A stretch of DNA of 64,000 nt from an uncultured Tenacibaculum sp. GTDB taxonomy: Bacteria; Bacteroidota; Bacteroidia; Flavobacteriales; Flavobacteriaceae. Below, piece after piece: positions 54,298 through 64,000 of the stretch. The translations under genes were made by a program, and so were the position numbers. The DNA is taken from the NCBI RefSeq assembly GCF_947498805.1, contig NZ_CANMLT010000001.1, forward strand, positions 248,001 through 312,000, given 5' to 3'. Each line of letters begins with the position of its first letter. The stretch's first letter is position 1. Below the pieces are notes generated by a model. The model was not told where the DNA came from and searched no databases. It saw only the letters and a program-made list of their open reading frames with translations.

Positions 54298-54726
54298 ATG
54301 GCTGAGAACAGAGAAATTACAAAAGAGTACAGTAATGCAGACTTAACGGTTTATTGGAAACCAAATACCTGTATCCATGCTAAAAAATGTTGGAAAGGCT
54401 TGTTGCAAGTGTTTAATCCACAAAACAGACCATGGGTAAACATGGAAGGGGCCACTACCAAACGCATTATGAAGCAAATTGACGAATGTCCTTCAGGAGC
54501 TTTATCCTATACAATGAAAAATGAAGCTGCTCAGGAAGATGCAAAAGAAACTGAAGTAAAGTGTATGGAAAATGGTCCGTTAATGGTGATGGGAGATGTT
54601 CATATTACCAACTCAGATGGTACAATAGAAAAGAGAACGAAGGTAACTGCATTTTGTAGATGTGGAGCTTCTACAAACAAACCATTTTGTGATGGTAAAC
54701 ACAATGATGTAAACTTTGTTGGCTAA
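54298..54726 (+). CDS. Fe-S protein: Fer4_19 domain fused to a CDGSH domain
   Basis: 142 residues. The N-terminal half is a divergent ferredoxin-like Fer4_19 domain (CIHAKKCWKG ... DECPSGAL). The C-terminal half is a CDGSH-type 2Fe-2S domain (CRCGASTNKPFCDGKHN) with three Cys and one His. Such fusions are known in Bacteroidota; the role is thought to be redox sensing or Fe-S handling. The stop overlaps the next start by one base. Confidence 0.88.
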   Translation: MAENREITKEYSNADLTVYWKPNTCIHAKKCWKGLLQVFNPQNRPWVNMEGATTKRIMKQIDECPSGALSYTMKNEAAQEDAKETEVKCMENGPLMVMGDVHITNSDGTIEKRTKVTAFCRCGASTNKPFCDGKHNDVNFVG

Positions 54727-55007
54727 TGGAAGTACTGCAAGAAGATAACGGGAAGAAAGGAGAGTTTTACGTAGAAGTAAATGGAAGTAGAGATGCTTTA
54801 ATGACCTATACTTGGGCTGGAGAAGATAAAATTATCATAGATCATACAGAAGTAGGAGATAGTCTTCGAGGTCAAGGAGTAGGATATAAGCTGGTAGAAG
54901 CGTCGGTTAACTTTATGAGAACAAAAGGAATCAAGGCCATTCCATTATGTCCATTTGCTAAAGCAGTATTCGATAAAAAGGTCGAATATAACGATGTGTT
55001 GGTCTAG
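54726..55007 (+). CDS. Small GNAT-type acetyltransferase (YjdJ/GTA family)
   Basis: 93 residues. It has the short acetyltransferase core MTYTWAGEDKIIIDHTEVGDSLRGQGVGYKLVEASVNFMRTKGIKAIPLCPFAKAVF. It overlaps the Fe-S gene by one base. The family commonly occurs beside Fer4_19/CDGSH genes. Confidence 0.88.
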   Translation: MEVLQEDNGKKGEFYVEVNGSRDALMTYTWAGEDKIIIDHTEVGDSLRGQGVGYKLVEASVNFMRTKGIKAIPLCPFAKAVFDKKVEYNDVLV

Positions 55008-55022
55008 TAGTTTCAGTTGTAA

Positions 55023-55040
55023 TATATTCCTTGGTAAATA
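55023..55040. promoter_or_regulatory. Shared stress operator, copy 2
   Basis: TATATTCCTTGGTAAATA, 41 bp upstream of the glutaredoxin-like gene and so of the MarR gene. Confidence 0.7.
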
Positions 55041-55080
55041 AATTTATTTTTCGTAATTTTGTACTCGAAAGGAGATAAAT

Positions 55081-55329
55081 ATGAAGATTACATTGTACGG
55101 AAGAAAAGGACATGCACATACAGTTGCTTACAAGAACTTTTTAAGATCTGCAGAAGTACCTTTTGATTACAAAGATGTATCAGAAGATGAAGCAGCAAGA
55201 GAACATTCTAGAGAATTGTATGACGGTGTGGTAAAGTATCCAACATTGTTTGTAAATGATGAAGTGTATTTAACACCTACATCAGATACTTTTAACAAAG
55301 TAATGCACGATTTAAAATTAAGAGGATAA
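55081..55329 (+). CDS. Glutaredoxin-like protein without active-site cysteines
   Basis: 82 residues with a glutaredoxin fold (ITLYGRKGHAHTVAYKNFL, VKYPTLFVND with the cis-Pro, LTPTSDTFNKVM). The position of the CxxC motif reads H11-A-H-T14. There is no cysteine in the protein at all, so it cannot do dithiol chemistry; it may bind a metal, flavin or glutathione-like ligand. It is followed 50 bp later by the MarR gene. Confidence 0.8.
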   Translation: MKITLYGRKGHAHTVAYKNFLRSAEVPFDYKDVSEDEAAREHSRELYDGVVKYPTLFVNDEVYLTPTSDTFNKVMHDLKLRG

Positions 55330-55379
55330 AATTATAAGTGATTTCGAGAGCATCGAAATAGGATTAAAGAGTAACGTAA

Positions 55380-55817
55380 ATGGGAGATATTTCAAAGGAT
55401 ATTAATTCAACATTTCCAAATAATAGAGTGAAAGCTTTTATCAATATAAAATATACAGCAAATTGGATTAGTAGTAGGGAGAATGAGTTTTTTAAGCCCT
55501 ATGGAATATCACCACAACAATACAATATTCTTAGAATTTTAAGAGGAGCTAACGAGCCAACAAAAGTTCAGATTATTAAAGACAGAATGATTGAAAGAGC
55601 TCCGAATGCGACTCGCTTAATGGATAAATTGTGCGATAAAAAGTTAATAGCACGTATACGCTGTGAGCATGATAGAAGAGTGGTGTTTATTAATATTACC
55701 AATCAAGGATTGGAATTATTAAAAACAATTGATGAGAATATTGATTTCGATTTTATTCATAATCTTACAGAAGAAGAAGCAACACAATTAAGTAACTTGT
55801 TAGATAAAATTAGATAA
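55380..55817 (+). CDS. MarR family regulator of the stress cluster
   Basis: 145 residues with a typical MarR core: SPQQYNILRILRGANEPTKVQIIKDRMIERAPNATRLMDKLCDKKLIARIRCEHDRRVVFINITNQG. A cysteine (CDKK) and another in the wing (RCEHDRR) could serve as redox sensors. It lies in the middle of the set of genes carrying the TATTTTCC-N2-GG operator and is the probable repressor. Confidence 0.9.
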   Translation: MGDISKDINSTFPNNRVKAFINIKYTANWISSRENEFFKPYGISPQQYNILRILRGANEPTKVQIIKDRMIERAPNATRLMDKLCDKKLIARIRCEHDRRVVFINITNQGLELLKTIDENIDFDFIHNLTEEEATQLSNLLDKIR

Positions 55818-55868
55818 GATTCTTCCTGTTCATCAGGAAGAATTTCAAAACAAAAAATTTTACAACAA

Positions 55869-55886
55869 TATTTTCCAAGGAAAATA
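55869..55886. promoter_or_regulatory. Shared stress operator, copy 3
   Basis: TATTTTCCAAGGAAAATA has perfect 8-bp arms around AA, 17 bp before the pirin start. Confidence 0.75.
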
Positions 55887-55903
55887 AAACAAAGGTAAAT
55901 AAA

Positions 55904-56773
55904 ATGCAAAAACTAAAAACAATACAACATAAAGTAGGAAGCCCATTAGTAAGTATGGGACCAATAAGATTAAGACAGCCGTTACCAACAGAAGGTGTAG
56001 CAATGGTAGATCCGTTTTTATTATTACATCATTACGGGCCCTATGCGATAAGTCCGTTTAACAATCCTTTTGACTTAGGTCCACATCCGCACCGAGGATT
56101 TGAACCGATTACTTTATTATTTAAAGGAGAGCAGTTTCATAGAGACTCATTGGGGAATGAAATGTTGGTAAAAGCAGGAGATGTGCAATGGACAACCGCT
56201 GGTAGAGGAATTATTCATGCAGAAGGACCATCGAAAGAATTTGTTGAAAGAGGTGGAGAGTTGGAAGGAATTCAATTATGGTTAAATCTTCCCGCGGAAA
56301 AGAAAATGATGGCAGCAAACTATCAACATTTAAAAAAAGAAGACATTCCGGTTGTTGAGAATGAAGATAAAACGATTGCTTTAAATGTGATTGCTGGAAA
56401 TCAAGGGGATGTGACAGGGCATATAAAAACACAAACGGAAGTGAATGTGTTTACTATAAACGCAAAAGATGCTGGAAAAATGTTAGTTGACCTTCCAATG
56501 AATCATGAGTCGCTAGTGTATTTATTAGATGGAGAAGTCATGGTTAATGATGAAGTAACTCTTAAAAAAGGAGCAACGCAAATGATAACTTTCCATCATG
56601 ATGGTACAGCGATAGCAATAGCAGCAAAACAAGAAAGTACTTTGTTAGTACTATCTGGAAAACCTATCAAAGAAAAAGTAGCTTCTTGGGGACCTTATGT
56701 AATGAATACACAAACAGAAATCATGGAAGCATTACGTGATTATCAAAAAGGTAAGATGGGATTTTTATATTAA
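55904..56773 (+). CDS. Pirin family protein
   Basis: 289 residues in two cupin halves. The metal site is in LGPHPHRGFEPITLLF and GRGIIHAEGPS. Pirins include quercetinase-like dioxygenases and regulators. A copy of the shared operator precedes it. Confidence 0.9.
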   Translation: MQKLKTIQHKVGSPLVSMGPIRLRQPLPTEGVAMVDPFLLLHHYGPYAISPFNNPFDLGPHPHRGFEPITLLFKGEQFHRDSLGNEMLVKAGDVQWTTAGRGIIHAEGPSKEFVERGGELEGIQLWLNLPAEKKMMAANYQHLKKEDIPVVENEDKTIALNVIAGNQGDVTGHIKTQTEVNVFTINAKDAGKMLVDLPMNHESLVYLLDGEVMVNDEVTLKKGATQMITFHHDGTAIAIAAKQESTLLVLSGKPIKEKVASWGPYVMNTQTEIMEALRDYQKGKMGFLY

Positions 56774-56829
56774 CAAACTAAAGTAAAAGCAACTTAAATG
56801 TCTGGTTTATTATATCGATAGTTTAAAAG

Positions 56830-56905
56830 GTCATTCCGAATTTATTTCGGAATCTCATCAACAAAAGTAGCTGGTTGTAATGAGAACCTGAAACAAGTTC
56901 AGGTT
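56830..56905. repeat. Pair of REP-like hairpins
   Basis: Two short palindromes lie in tandem: ATTCCGAA/TTCGGAAT (56833-56853) and AACCTGAA/TTCAGGTT (56885-56905). Both resemble interspersed palindromes that I know from flavobacterial genomes. Confidence 0.6.
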
Positions 56906-56946
56906 GACAGATTTAGAAATAATCAGAAAAAAAATATAAAATCATA

Positions 56947-57663
56947 ATGAAAACCGTATTACATAAAGCAAATTCAAGAGGACATGCAAATCATGGTTGG
57001 TTAGAAAGTTATCACACTTTTAGCTTTGCTAATTATTACAATCCAGAGCGGATGCATTTTGGCGCATTAAGAGTGTTTAATGATGATTATGTACAACCAA
57101 AAATGGGATTTGGAACACATCCTCATAATAATATGGAGATTATCTCTATTCCTTTGGTTGGAGCTTTGTCTCATAAAGATAGTATGGGGAACAAGAAGGC
57201 AATTACCACAGGAGAAGTACAGGCAATGTCGGCTGGAAGTGGTTTAACACATTCAGAATTTAATGATAGCTCAGAAGAAAGAGTAAACTTTTTTCAGTTA
57301 TGGATTATACCGAATGAAGAAAATGTGGTACCTAGATATGAACAAAAGCATTTTAAAGAAGACGAACGAAAAGATCAACTACAAGTATTGGTAAGTTCTG
57401 TGAGTTCTGAGGATCGTGAAAGTTTAAAAATTCATCAGGATGCACAAATATCTAGAATCACATTAACAGAAGGAAACACCTTTGACTATACCGCGAAATC
57501 AGAAAAACATGGGGTGTATATTATGAATGTTGATGGAAGTGTAAGTATCGATGAGCAACAACTTGAAAAAAGGGACGCCTTAGGTGTTTGGGAAACATCT
57601 AAAGTAACACTAAAAGCAAGGAAAACTTCAGATATATTATTAGTAGAAGTACCAATGAAATAA
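56947..57663 (+). CDS. Pirin family protein, YhhW type
   Basis: 238 residues with N-terminal cupin motifs (FGTHPHNNMEIISIPLVGALSHKDSMGN, GSGLTHSEFND), and a C-terminal half of the YhhW type. Metal-binding His and Glu are kept. Probably a quercetin 2,3-dioxygenase-like enzyme. A terminator follows. Confidence 0.9.
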   Translation: MKTVLHKANSRGHANHGWLESYHTFSFANYYNPERMHFGALRVFNDDYVQPKMGFGTHPHNNMEIISIPLVGALSHKDSMGNKKAITTGEVQAMSAGSGLTHSEFNDSSEERVNFFQLWIIPNEENVVPRYEQKHFKEDERKDQLQVLVSSVSSEDRESLKIHQDAQISRITLTEGNTFDYTAKSEKHGVYIMNVDGSVSIDEQQLEKRDALGVWETSKVTLKARKTSDILLVEVPMK

Positions 57664-57686
57664 AGGGAAAAAGAACCTTAGAATAA

Positions 57687-59818
<2,132 letters not shown>

Positions 59819-59845
59819 TTTATAAATTTAAAATCAAGTTGTAAG

Positions 59846-59877
59846 AAAGCTCGTCGTAATTGACGGGCTTTTTTTAT
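59846..59877 (+). terminator. Rho-independent terminator
   Basis: AAAGCTCGTC and GACGGGCTTT pair with one G-U pair around six bases, followed by a T run. Confidence 0.88.
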
Positions 59878-59914
59878 GATTGGTTTATTAATGAAATAAG
59901 AGCGTATCTGCTAA

Positions 59915-60877
59915 CTATCTTACCATTCTTACAGAATTAATATTGCCATGTTCATCATATTCTTTTATAGAGTTTGATGGATCTACGATCCAGTTTCCGT
60001 CTACAATAAACTTATAATGATGTTTTCCAGAAGACAATTTAGCTGTATAACTCCAACCATCGGTTGTTTTTTCCATTTTAAAAGTGTCTTCAGACCAATT
60101 ATTAAAAGATCCAGCTAAGATTACTTTCTCAGCATTTTTAAAACCTTGTAAGTGAAATTTTACATGAACAGAAATATCAATCAAAGAGTTATATTCCCCA
60201 AATTGATTAGGAACTTTAAAAGGATTACTAGGGTCTTCCATCCAGTTTCCATCTACAATAAATCGATATTCATATCTATTAGGTTTTAATTGTAGTCTAA
60301 GCTCCCAGCCATCGTTTGTTTTTTTCATTTCAAATAACTGTTCGTTCCATTTATTAAAGGATCCTGTAACAATTACTTTTTTGGCATTTTTATAGCCTTT
60401 AAGTTTAAATTTTGTGTTTCCGTTTTTGCTAGGATACGCACTATACATTTTTAAATTATAGGTATAGTAGTTGTAATACCCATCTGTAGCTGGAGTTATA
60501 TTACTAATGTTTTCCGAAGGTTCGGCCCAAATACTATTGTTAATAATGAATTTGAATTCCCAATCAAATTCATCCTTAAAGTCGCTTATCTTTTTTCTTA
60601 ATTCATATACATATCTAGAAACTCTAGTCATTTTCCAGCTATCTCTAGACCATGAATTAAAATTACCTGAAACCACCACATTCTTTATATCAAAATCATC
60701 AAAGTCGAGTTTTTCTTTGGTTATTTCATTGGTCGCCTCAGAATAATCTCTTTTATCAAATGTAAAAACAACATAATCTCCTTCTATTTTATAACCTTTT
60801 ATAGCTTTTTCCTGAGCCAAAATATTCTGACTCCAAAAAGCAATAATGCATAAAGTTATTTTTAAAAAATGTGTCAT
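59915..60877 (-). CDS. Secreted protein with three CBM48 (AMPK glycogen-binding) domains
   Basis: 320 residues with a signal peptide (cleavage near ILAQ). Three E-set/CBM48 units follow: about 22-135 (VVVSGNFNSWSRDSWKM), 135-228 (KVIVTGSFNKWNEQLFEM ... EYRFIVDGNWMEDPSNP) and 232-320 (KVILAGSFNNWSEDTFKM ... HYKFIVDGNWIVDPSNS). The GxFNxW motif and the VDGxWxxDP loop bind glucans in this family. No catalytic domain. It is separated from the upstream protease by one base, so they are an operon. Confidence 0.85.
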   Translation of the reverse strand: MTHFLKITLCIIAFWSQNILAQEKAIKGYKIEGDYVVFTFDKRDYSEATNEITKEKLDFDDFDIKNVVVSGNFNSWSRDSWKMTRVSRYVYELRKKISDFKDEFDWEFKFIINNSIWAEPSENISNITPATDGYYNYYTYNLKMYSAYPSKNGNTKFKLKGYKNAKKVIVTGSFNKWNEQLFEMKKTNDGWELRLQLKPNRYEYRFIVDGNWMEDPSNPFKVPNQFGEYNSLIDISVHVKFHLQGFKNAEKVILAGSFNNWSEDTFKMEKTTDGWSYTAKLSSGKHHYKFIVDGNWIVDPSNSIKEYDEHGNINSVRMVR

Positions 60878-60878
60878 G

Positions 60879-61853
60879 TTATTTTCTTATCAGAGGATAA
60901 TTAATAAAATATAGTTTCTCCTTTTTATAGTTAATGATAACTCTTTTTTGTAGAAAGAAGTCATGCCCCAAAACAACATCTAAATTTGTGCCAAAAGCTT
61001 TGTTCATATTGTTGAGGTTGGTTAGAATAGTTTTCATAGGACCAAAGTAAATTTGATCACTAAGTTTAACTCTAAACAAGTTTCCATACAAGGCTTCTAT
61101 ACTTCTTTTACTAGCACCTACAAGTTTTACACGTTTTTTAGGATAAAAATGTTGTAGCACATTTTTATGAACTCTTTTACTTATTTGGTTGAATTCTGCT
61201 CCAGAATCTAATCCGAATGTAATTTTTTCCTTTCCAATATAACCGCTTAAAACAATGGTGTGTTTTTTTAGTTTAAAATTTAAAGAATCAACAATTTTTT
61301 CTAAGTATACTTTTTTATTCAAAGTATTACCGTAAGCATCTATTTTAGTCAGTGTAATTTGATTTAAATATAGATCTATAAAAACCTCATAATCTTTTAA
61401 AACACTAAATCCGATGATACCTAGTAGTTTAATTTTTTTACTTTTTTCTATATGAGATAAGTCAATAATATCAGATCTTTTATTGTGAAGTGTCATTTCT
61501 TTTAAGGACATTTTTTTGATTCTTTTCTCAAAAATATCATCAACAAAATCAATTACACCTGTTGTAGTTTCCTGTTTTTCTTCAAAAGTATAGGTTTTAA
61601 AATGTACTTTATTCAAAAGCATCGTCTCAGAACCAGTATCAATAATAAATTGTCCTTTTTTATCTTTAATAGTGCCTTCAATAACTATCAGTCGATCTAC
61701 TAGTTTAAACGGAATTCGAGTAGAATGCTCGTTTATAATTTTTGCATTTTTAAAACGAATTGGAATAGAGTTTATGACAATTTCATCTTCATTCGTAGAA
61801 AAGGAAGATGTACAGATTAATAAAAAGAATATTATTGGCACTATTTTAAACAT
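60879..61853 (-). CDS. Retropepsin-like aspartic protease, secreted
   Basis: 324 residues with a short signal peptide. Two aspartic-protease half-domains are visible: FIIDTGSETMLLNK (about residue 71) and FGLDSGAEFNQISK (about residue 216), each with the D-T/S-G active-site motif. Bacterial proteins of this type act in the periplasm. First gene of the pair with the CBM48 protein. Confidence 0.82.
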   Translation of the reverse strand: MFKIVPIIFFLLICTSSFSTNEDEIVINSIPIRFKNAKIINEHSTRIPFKLVDRLIVIEGTIKDKKGQFIIDTGSETMLLNKVHFKTYTFEEKQETTTGVIDFVDDIFEKRIKKMSLKEMTLHNKRSDIIDLSHIEKSKKIKLLGIIGFSVLKDYEVFIDLYLNQITLTKIDAYGNTLNKKVYLEKIVDSLNFKLKKHTIVLSGYIGKEKITFGLDSGAEFNQISKRVHKNVLQHFYPKKRVKLVGASKRSIEALYGNLFRVKLSDQIYFGPMKTILTNLNNMNKAFGTNLDVVLGHDFFLQKRVIINYKKEKLYFINYPLIRK

Positions 61854-62004
61854 ACTATAAAGACGCGTTCTAAAGAGAATATGTTACATCTTTTCAAAGA
61901 TATAGATATTAAAAGATAAATGAATGTAAGTTGTATAGAAAAACTATATCCTTATACTCTGTTTGAGTATTGGGATAATGATACGTTTGACTGAGAGTTT
62001 TTAT

Positions 62005-62012
62005 TATTTTTG
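62005..62012 (+). promoter_or_regulatory. -7 promoter box very close to the start codon
   Basis: TATTTTTG fits TAnnTTTG and lies only 5 bp from ATG 62018, so the transcript may be leaderless or nearly so. Confidence 0.4.
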
Positions 62013-62017
62013 TAGAT

Positions 62018-62593
62018 ATGAGTACCCTTACTGAAATATCGAAGTTTTTTGAAACAGAATATCCCTTAAACAAGGAAGGATTGGAAGAGTTACTCGGTTT
62101 GTTTCAAACAAAAACGTTTTCAAAAGGAACACAACTTTTAAATGGAAATCAGGAAGAAAAACAGCTTCGATTTTTAAATGCTGGTGTGATTAGGGAGTAC
62201 TATGCAACTCCAGAGAAAGAAACAAATATTAACTTTTTTACAAGACCACAGTTTATTACAGATTTATCTTCTTTTATCAATAACTCAAGAACCAAAAAGC
62301 ATCAAGAAAGTTTAACGGAAGTAGAGTTGTTATATATAGATAAGCAAGCCTTTCGAGATTTATTAAGTAAATATGAATGTGGTAAATCTTTTATCGATTT
62401 GTCCTTTCAAAAATTATTGAAGCATAAAGAGCTTTTGGAGTACAATAGAATTACCAAAACAGCAGATGAACTGTATAAAGAAATGCTCATTTATAAACCG
62501 AATTGGTTAGAGAAAATTCCGCAGTATCATATCGCTTCCTATTTAAATATTACTCCGGAAACCTTAAGTAGAATTCGAAAAAGAATTTCTTGA
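62018..62593 (+). CDS. Crp/Fnr family transcriptional regulator
   Basis: 191 residues with a cNMP-type barrel (KTFSKGTQLLNGNQEEKQLRFLNAGVIREYY) and a winged helix ending YHIASYLNITPETLSRIRKRIS. The recognition helix has the E-T-x-S-R pattern of E. coli FNR, and an FNR-type box (62590-62603) lies at its own stop codon. There is no N-terminal cysteine cluster, so oxygen sensing by an Fe-S cluster is not expected. Confidence 0.88.
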   Translation: MSTLTEISKFFETEYPLNKEGLEELLGLFQTKTFSKGTQLLNGNQEEKQLRFLNAGVIREYYATPEKETNINFFTRPQFITDLSSFINNSRTKKHQESLTEVELLYIDKQAFRDLLSKYECGKSFIDLSFQKLLKHKELLEYNRITKTADELYKEMLIYKPNWLEKIPQYHIASYLNITPETLSRIRKRIS

Positions 62594-62603
62594 TTTGAAT
62601 CAA
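62590..62603. promoter_or_regulatory. FNR-type box upstream of the MBL hydrolase
   Basis: TTGATTTGAATCAA equals TTGAT-N4-ATCAA. It overlaps the stop codon of the regulator and lies 49 bp before the MBL start. A near-consensus -7 box (AATCTTTG, 62626-62633) would place it close to -43. Confidence 0.65.
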
Positions 62604-62652
62604 TGTGTGATTTTTTAGATCGAGGAATCTTTGTAATATAAAATTAAACGTC

Positions 62653-63420
62653 ATGAAGATTCATCATTTAAGAAATGCAACAATGGTTATTGAAACTGCT
62701 AAATATGTGATTTTAGTAGATCCTATGTTAGGAGAGAAAGGAAGCGCAGGACCACCATTTACTTTATTTCGATTCAAGCCTAAAAGAAACCCTATTATAG
62801 ATTTACCAATTGGATATGAAACTATTTTAGAAAAGGTAACCCATTGTGTAATTACACACCAACATCCCGATCATATTGACAAAGCTGGAGAGCTATTTCT
62901 AAAAGAGAGAAACATTCCAGTTACTTGTAGCCAACTGGATGAAAAAGTATTCAAAAAGAAAGGTCTCAATGTTGTTCAAACTTTAGAATATTGGGATGAA
63001 AATGAATTTTTAGGAGGAACTATTGAAGGAATTCCTGCTCGCCATGGTTATGGATTCATTGCTAAACCAATGGGAAATGTAATGGGATTTGTTATTAAGT
63101 TAAAAGATGAACCTAGTGTGTATTTGAGTAGCGATACCATTTATACAAAGGATGTAGAAAAAGTATTGAAAGAATACAAACCAGAAATTAGTGTAGTAGC
63201 TGCAGGAACTGCCCAATTAGATCTATTTCAACCATTACTCATGCGTGTAGAGGATGTTGTGAAGTTTGTAAAAACTACTCAAGGAAAAGTAATTGCAAAT
63301 CATTTAGAAGCAGTAAATCATTGTCCAACAAAACGAACCGATTTAAGAGCGATATTTAAAAAAGAGAGAGTGGCAGATAGAACTTATGTTCCTGAAGATG
63401 GTGCAGTAATGGAATTTTAA
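62653..63420 (+). CDS. MBL-fold metallohydrolase (UlaG-like)
   Basis: 255 residues with the metallo-beta-lactamase motif THQHPDHID, GIPARHGYG as the next His, and LSSDTIYTKD as the metal-bridging Asp region. UlaG-like enzymes hydrolyse lactones or phosphoesters; substrate unknown. Beside a Crp/Fnr gene with an FNR box between them, so it is the likely target. Confidence 0.88.
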   Translation: MKIHHLRNATMVIETAKYVILVDPMLGEKGSAGPPFTLFRFKPKRNPIIDLPIGYETILEKVTHCVITHQHPDHIDKAGELFLKERNIPVTCSQLDEKVFKKKGLNVVQTLEYWDENEFLGGTIEGIPARHGYGFIAKPMGNVMGFVIKLKDEPSVYLSSDTIYTKDVEKVLKEYKPEISVVAAGTAQLDLFQPLLMRVEDVVKFVKTTQGKVIANHLEAVNHCPTKRTDLRAIFKKERVADRTYVPEDGAVMEF

Positions 63421-63579
63421 TTATGATTTTATTTTTAAAATTATAGGTCAAGCTAATCATGTGGTCTCATATTGAAAAGTAATCTATAATGAAGTAATAC
63501 AAGAAAATTTTAATTTCTTAATTAATTTGATTTCATAAGTTGTAAAACTTGTGGAATCTTTTCTTACTTTAGGAAGTCT

Positions 63580-64000
63580 ATGAATCACCCTAATTTACAT
63601 CAGCGTTTTAATCGCGTAAGAGCATATACAGAAGACATATGCAAACCTTTACAAACAGAAGATTATGTGGTACAAGCATCAACGTTTGCCAGTCCTGCTA
63701 AATGGCATTTAGCACATACTACCTGGTTTTTTGAAGAGTTTGTTTTAAAAACACATGTCCGTAATTATCAGGTTTATGATCCTAATTTTAGTTTCTTGTT
63801 TAATAGCTACTATAACAATGTTGGAGAAAGAGTTTTTAGAGCGAACAGAGGAACGATTACTCGTCCTAATGTAACTGAAGTATATGATTACAGGGCTTAT
63901 GTGAATAAGCATATGTTACAGTTTCTGAGCGGAACATATACTAAAGACATAGAAGAAATAGTTGAGTTAGGCTTGCATCATGAACAACAGCATCAAGAAT
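63580..64000 (+). CDS. egtB: Ergothioneine biosynthesis protein EgtB (partial, N-terminal)
   Basis: 140 residues are visible before the right edge. The DinB-like N-terminal domain is recognisable from ASPAKWHLAHTTWFFEEFVL and the iron-binding HHEQQHQE at 133-140, the two His positions that EgtB uses with an earlier His (43 or 46). The enzyme joins sulfur from gamma-glutamylcysteine or cysteine to hercynine. The C-terminal FGE-sulfatase domain lies outside the window. Confidence 0.92.
   Translation, partial: MNHPNLHQRFNRVRAYTEDICKPLQTEDYVVQASTFASPAKWHLAHTTWFFEEFVLKTHVRNYQVYDPNFSFLFNSYYNNVGERVFRANRGTITRPNVTEVYDYRAYVNKHMLQFLSGTYTKDIEEIVELGLHHEQQHQE

Overview
The window is low-GC, densely packed chromosomal DNA, most likely from a marine member of the Flavobacteriaceae (Bacteroidota). 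The signs are Bacteroidota -7 promoter boxes (TAnnTTTG), an ECF sigma/FecR/TonB-receptor signalling unit, LytS/LytTR signalling, SBBP and DUF11/LamG surface proteins, the short Bacteroidota-type primary sigma factor, start codons without obvious Shine-Dalgarno sequences, and many lipoproteins and signal peptides. No rRNA, tRNA or CRISPR array was found.

Layout. 0-5 kb: small secreted and unknown proteins, then a MarR regulator overlapping a serine-hydrolase lipoprotein. 4.5-9.6 kb: an SBBP repeat protein, a LytS-type kinase with its LytTR regulator, and a PAS protein overlapping a thioesterase gene. 9.9-16.2 kb: a pseudo-esterase, then a PKD lipoprotein divergent from an ECF sigma/FecR/TonB-receptor operon. 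16.3-24.9 kb: secreted proteins, an unlisted Cys-rich peptide with a double-Gly leader (bacteriocin/RiPP-like), a Crp/Fnr regulator with a DoxX/tautomerase/NTF2 operon, and small membrane proteins. 25-29 kb: three genes that share one repeated promoter element.

29.5-40 kb is one long minus-strand block. It contains a second RpoD-like sigma factor; a D-amino-acid-type module (DUF1611 protein plus a fold-III racemase broken by one in-frame TGA); an AraC regulator; and a polyamine operon (arginine decarboxylase, agmatinase, an ATP-grasp ligase, a deoxyhypusine-synthase-like enzyme, and small proteins with one paralogous pair). A tyrosine recombinase gene lies just upstream of the block. This block is the best candidate for an undescribed pathway: arginine to agmatine to putrescine, then DHS-like transfer and ATP-dependent conjugation.

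41.6-52 kb is core metabolism: YebC, two envelope proteins, a methylcrotonyl-type carboxylase, and a RamB/ScfR-like regulator divergent from the glyoxylate shunt (aceB, aceA). 52-60 kb is a redox and electrophile-stress regulon (DoxX, OsmC, FMN reductase, Fe-S/CDGSH protein, Cys-less glutaredoxin, MarR, two pirins, an Old Yellow Enzyme-type reductase). Three copies of one palindromic operator tie most of it together. 60-64 kb holds a secreted CBM48 triple-repeat protein with a retropepsin-like protease, a Crp/Fnr regulator with an FNR-type box next to an MBL hydrolase, and the start of egtB (ergothioneine synthesis), cut by the window edge.

Much of the interest lies in cis-regulation: several regulators sit beside palindromes that match their family.
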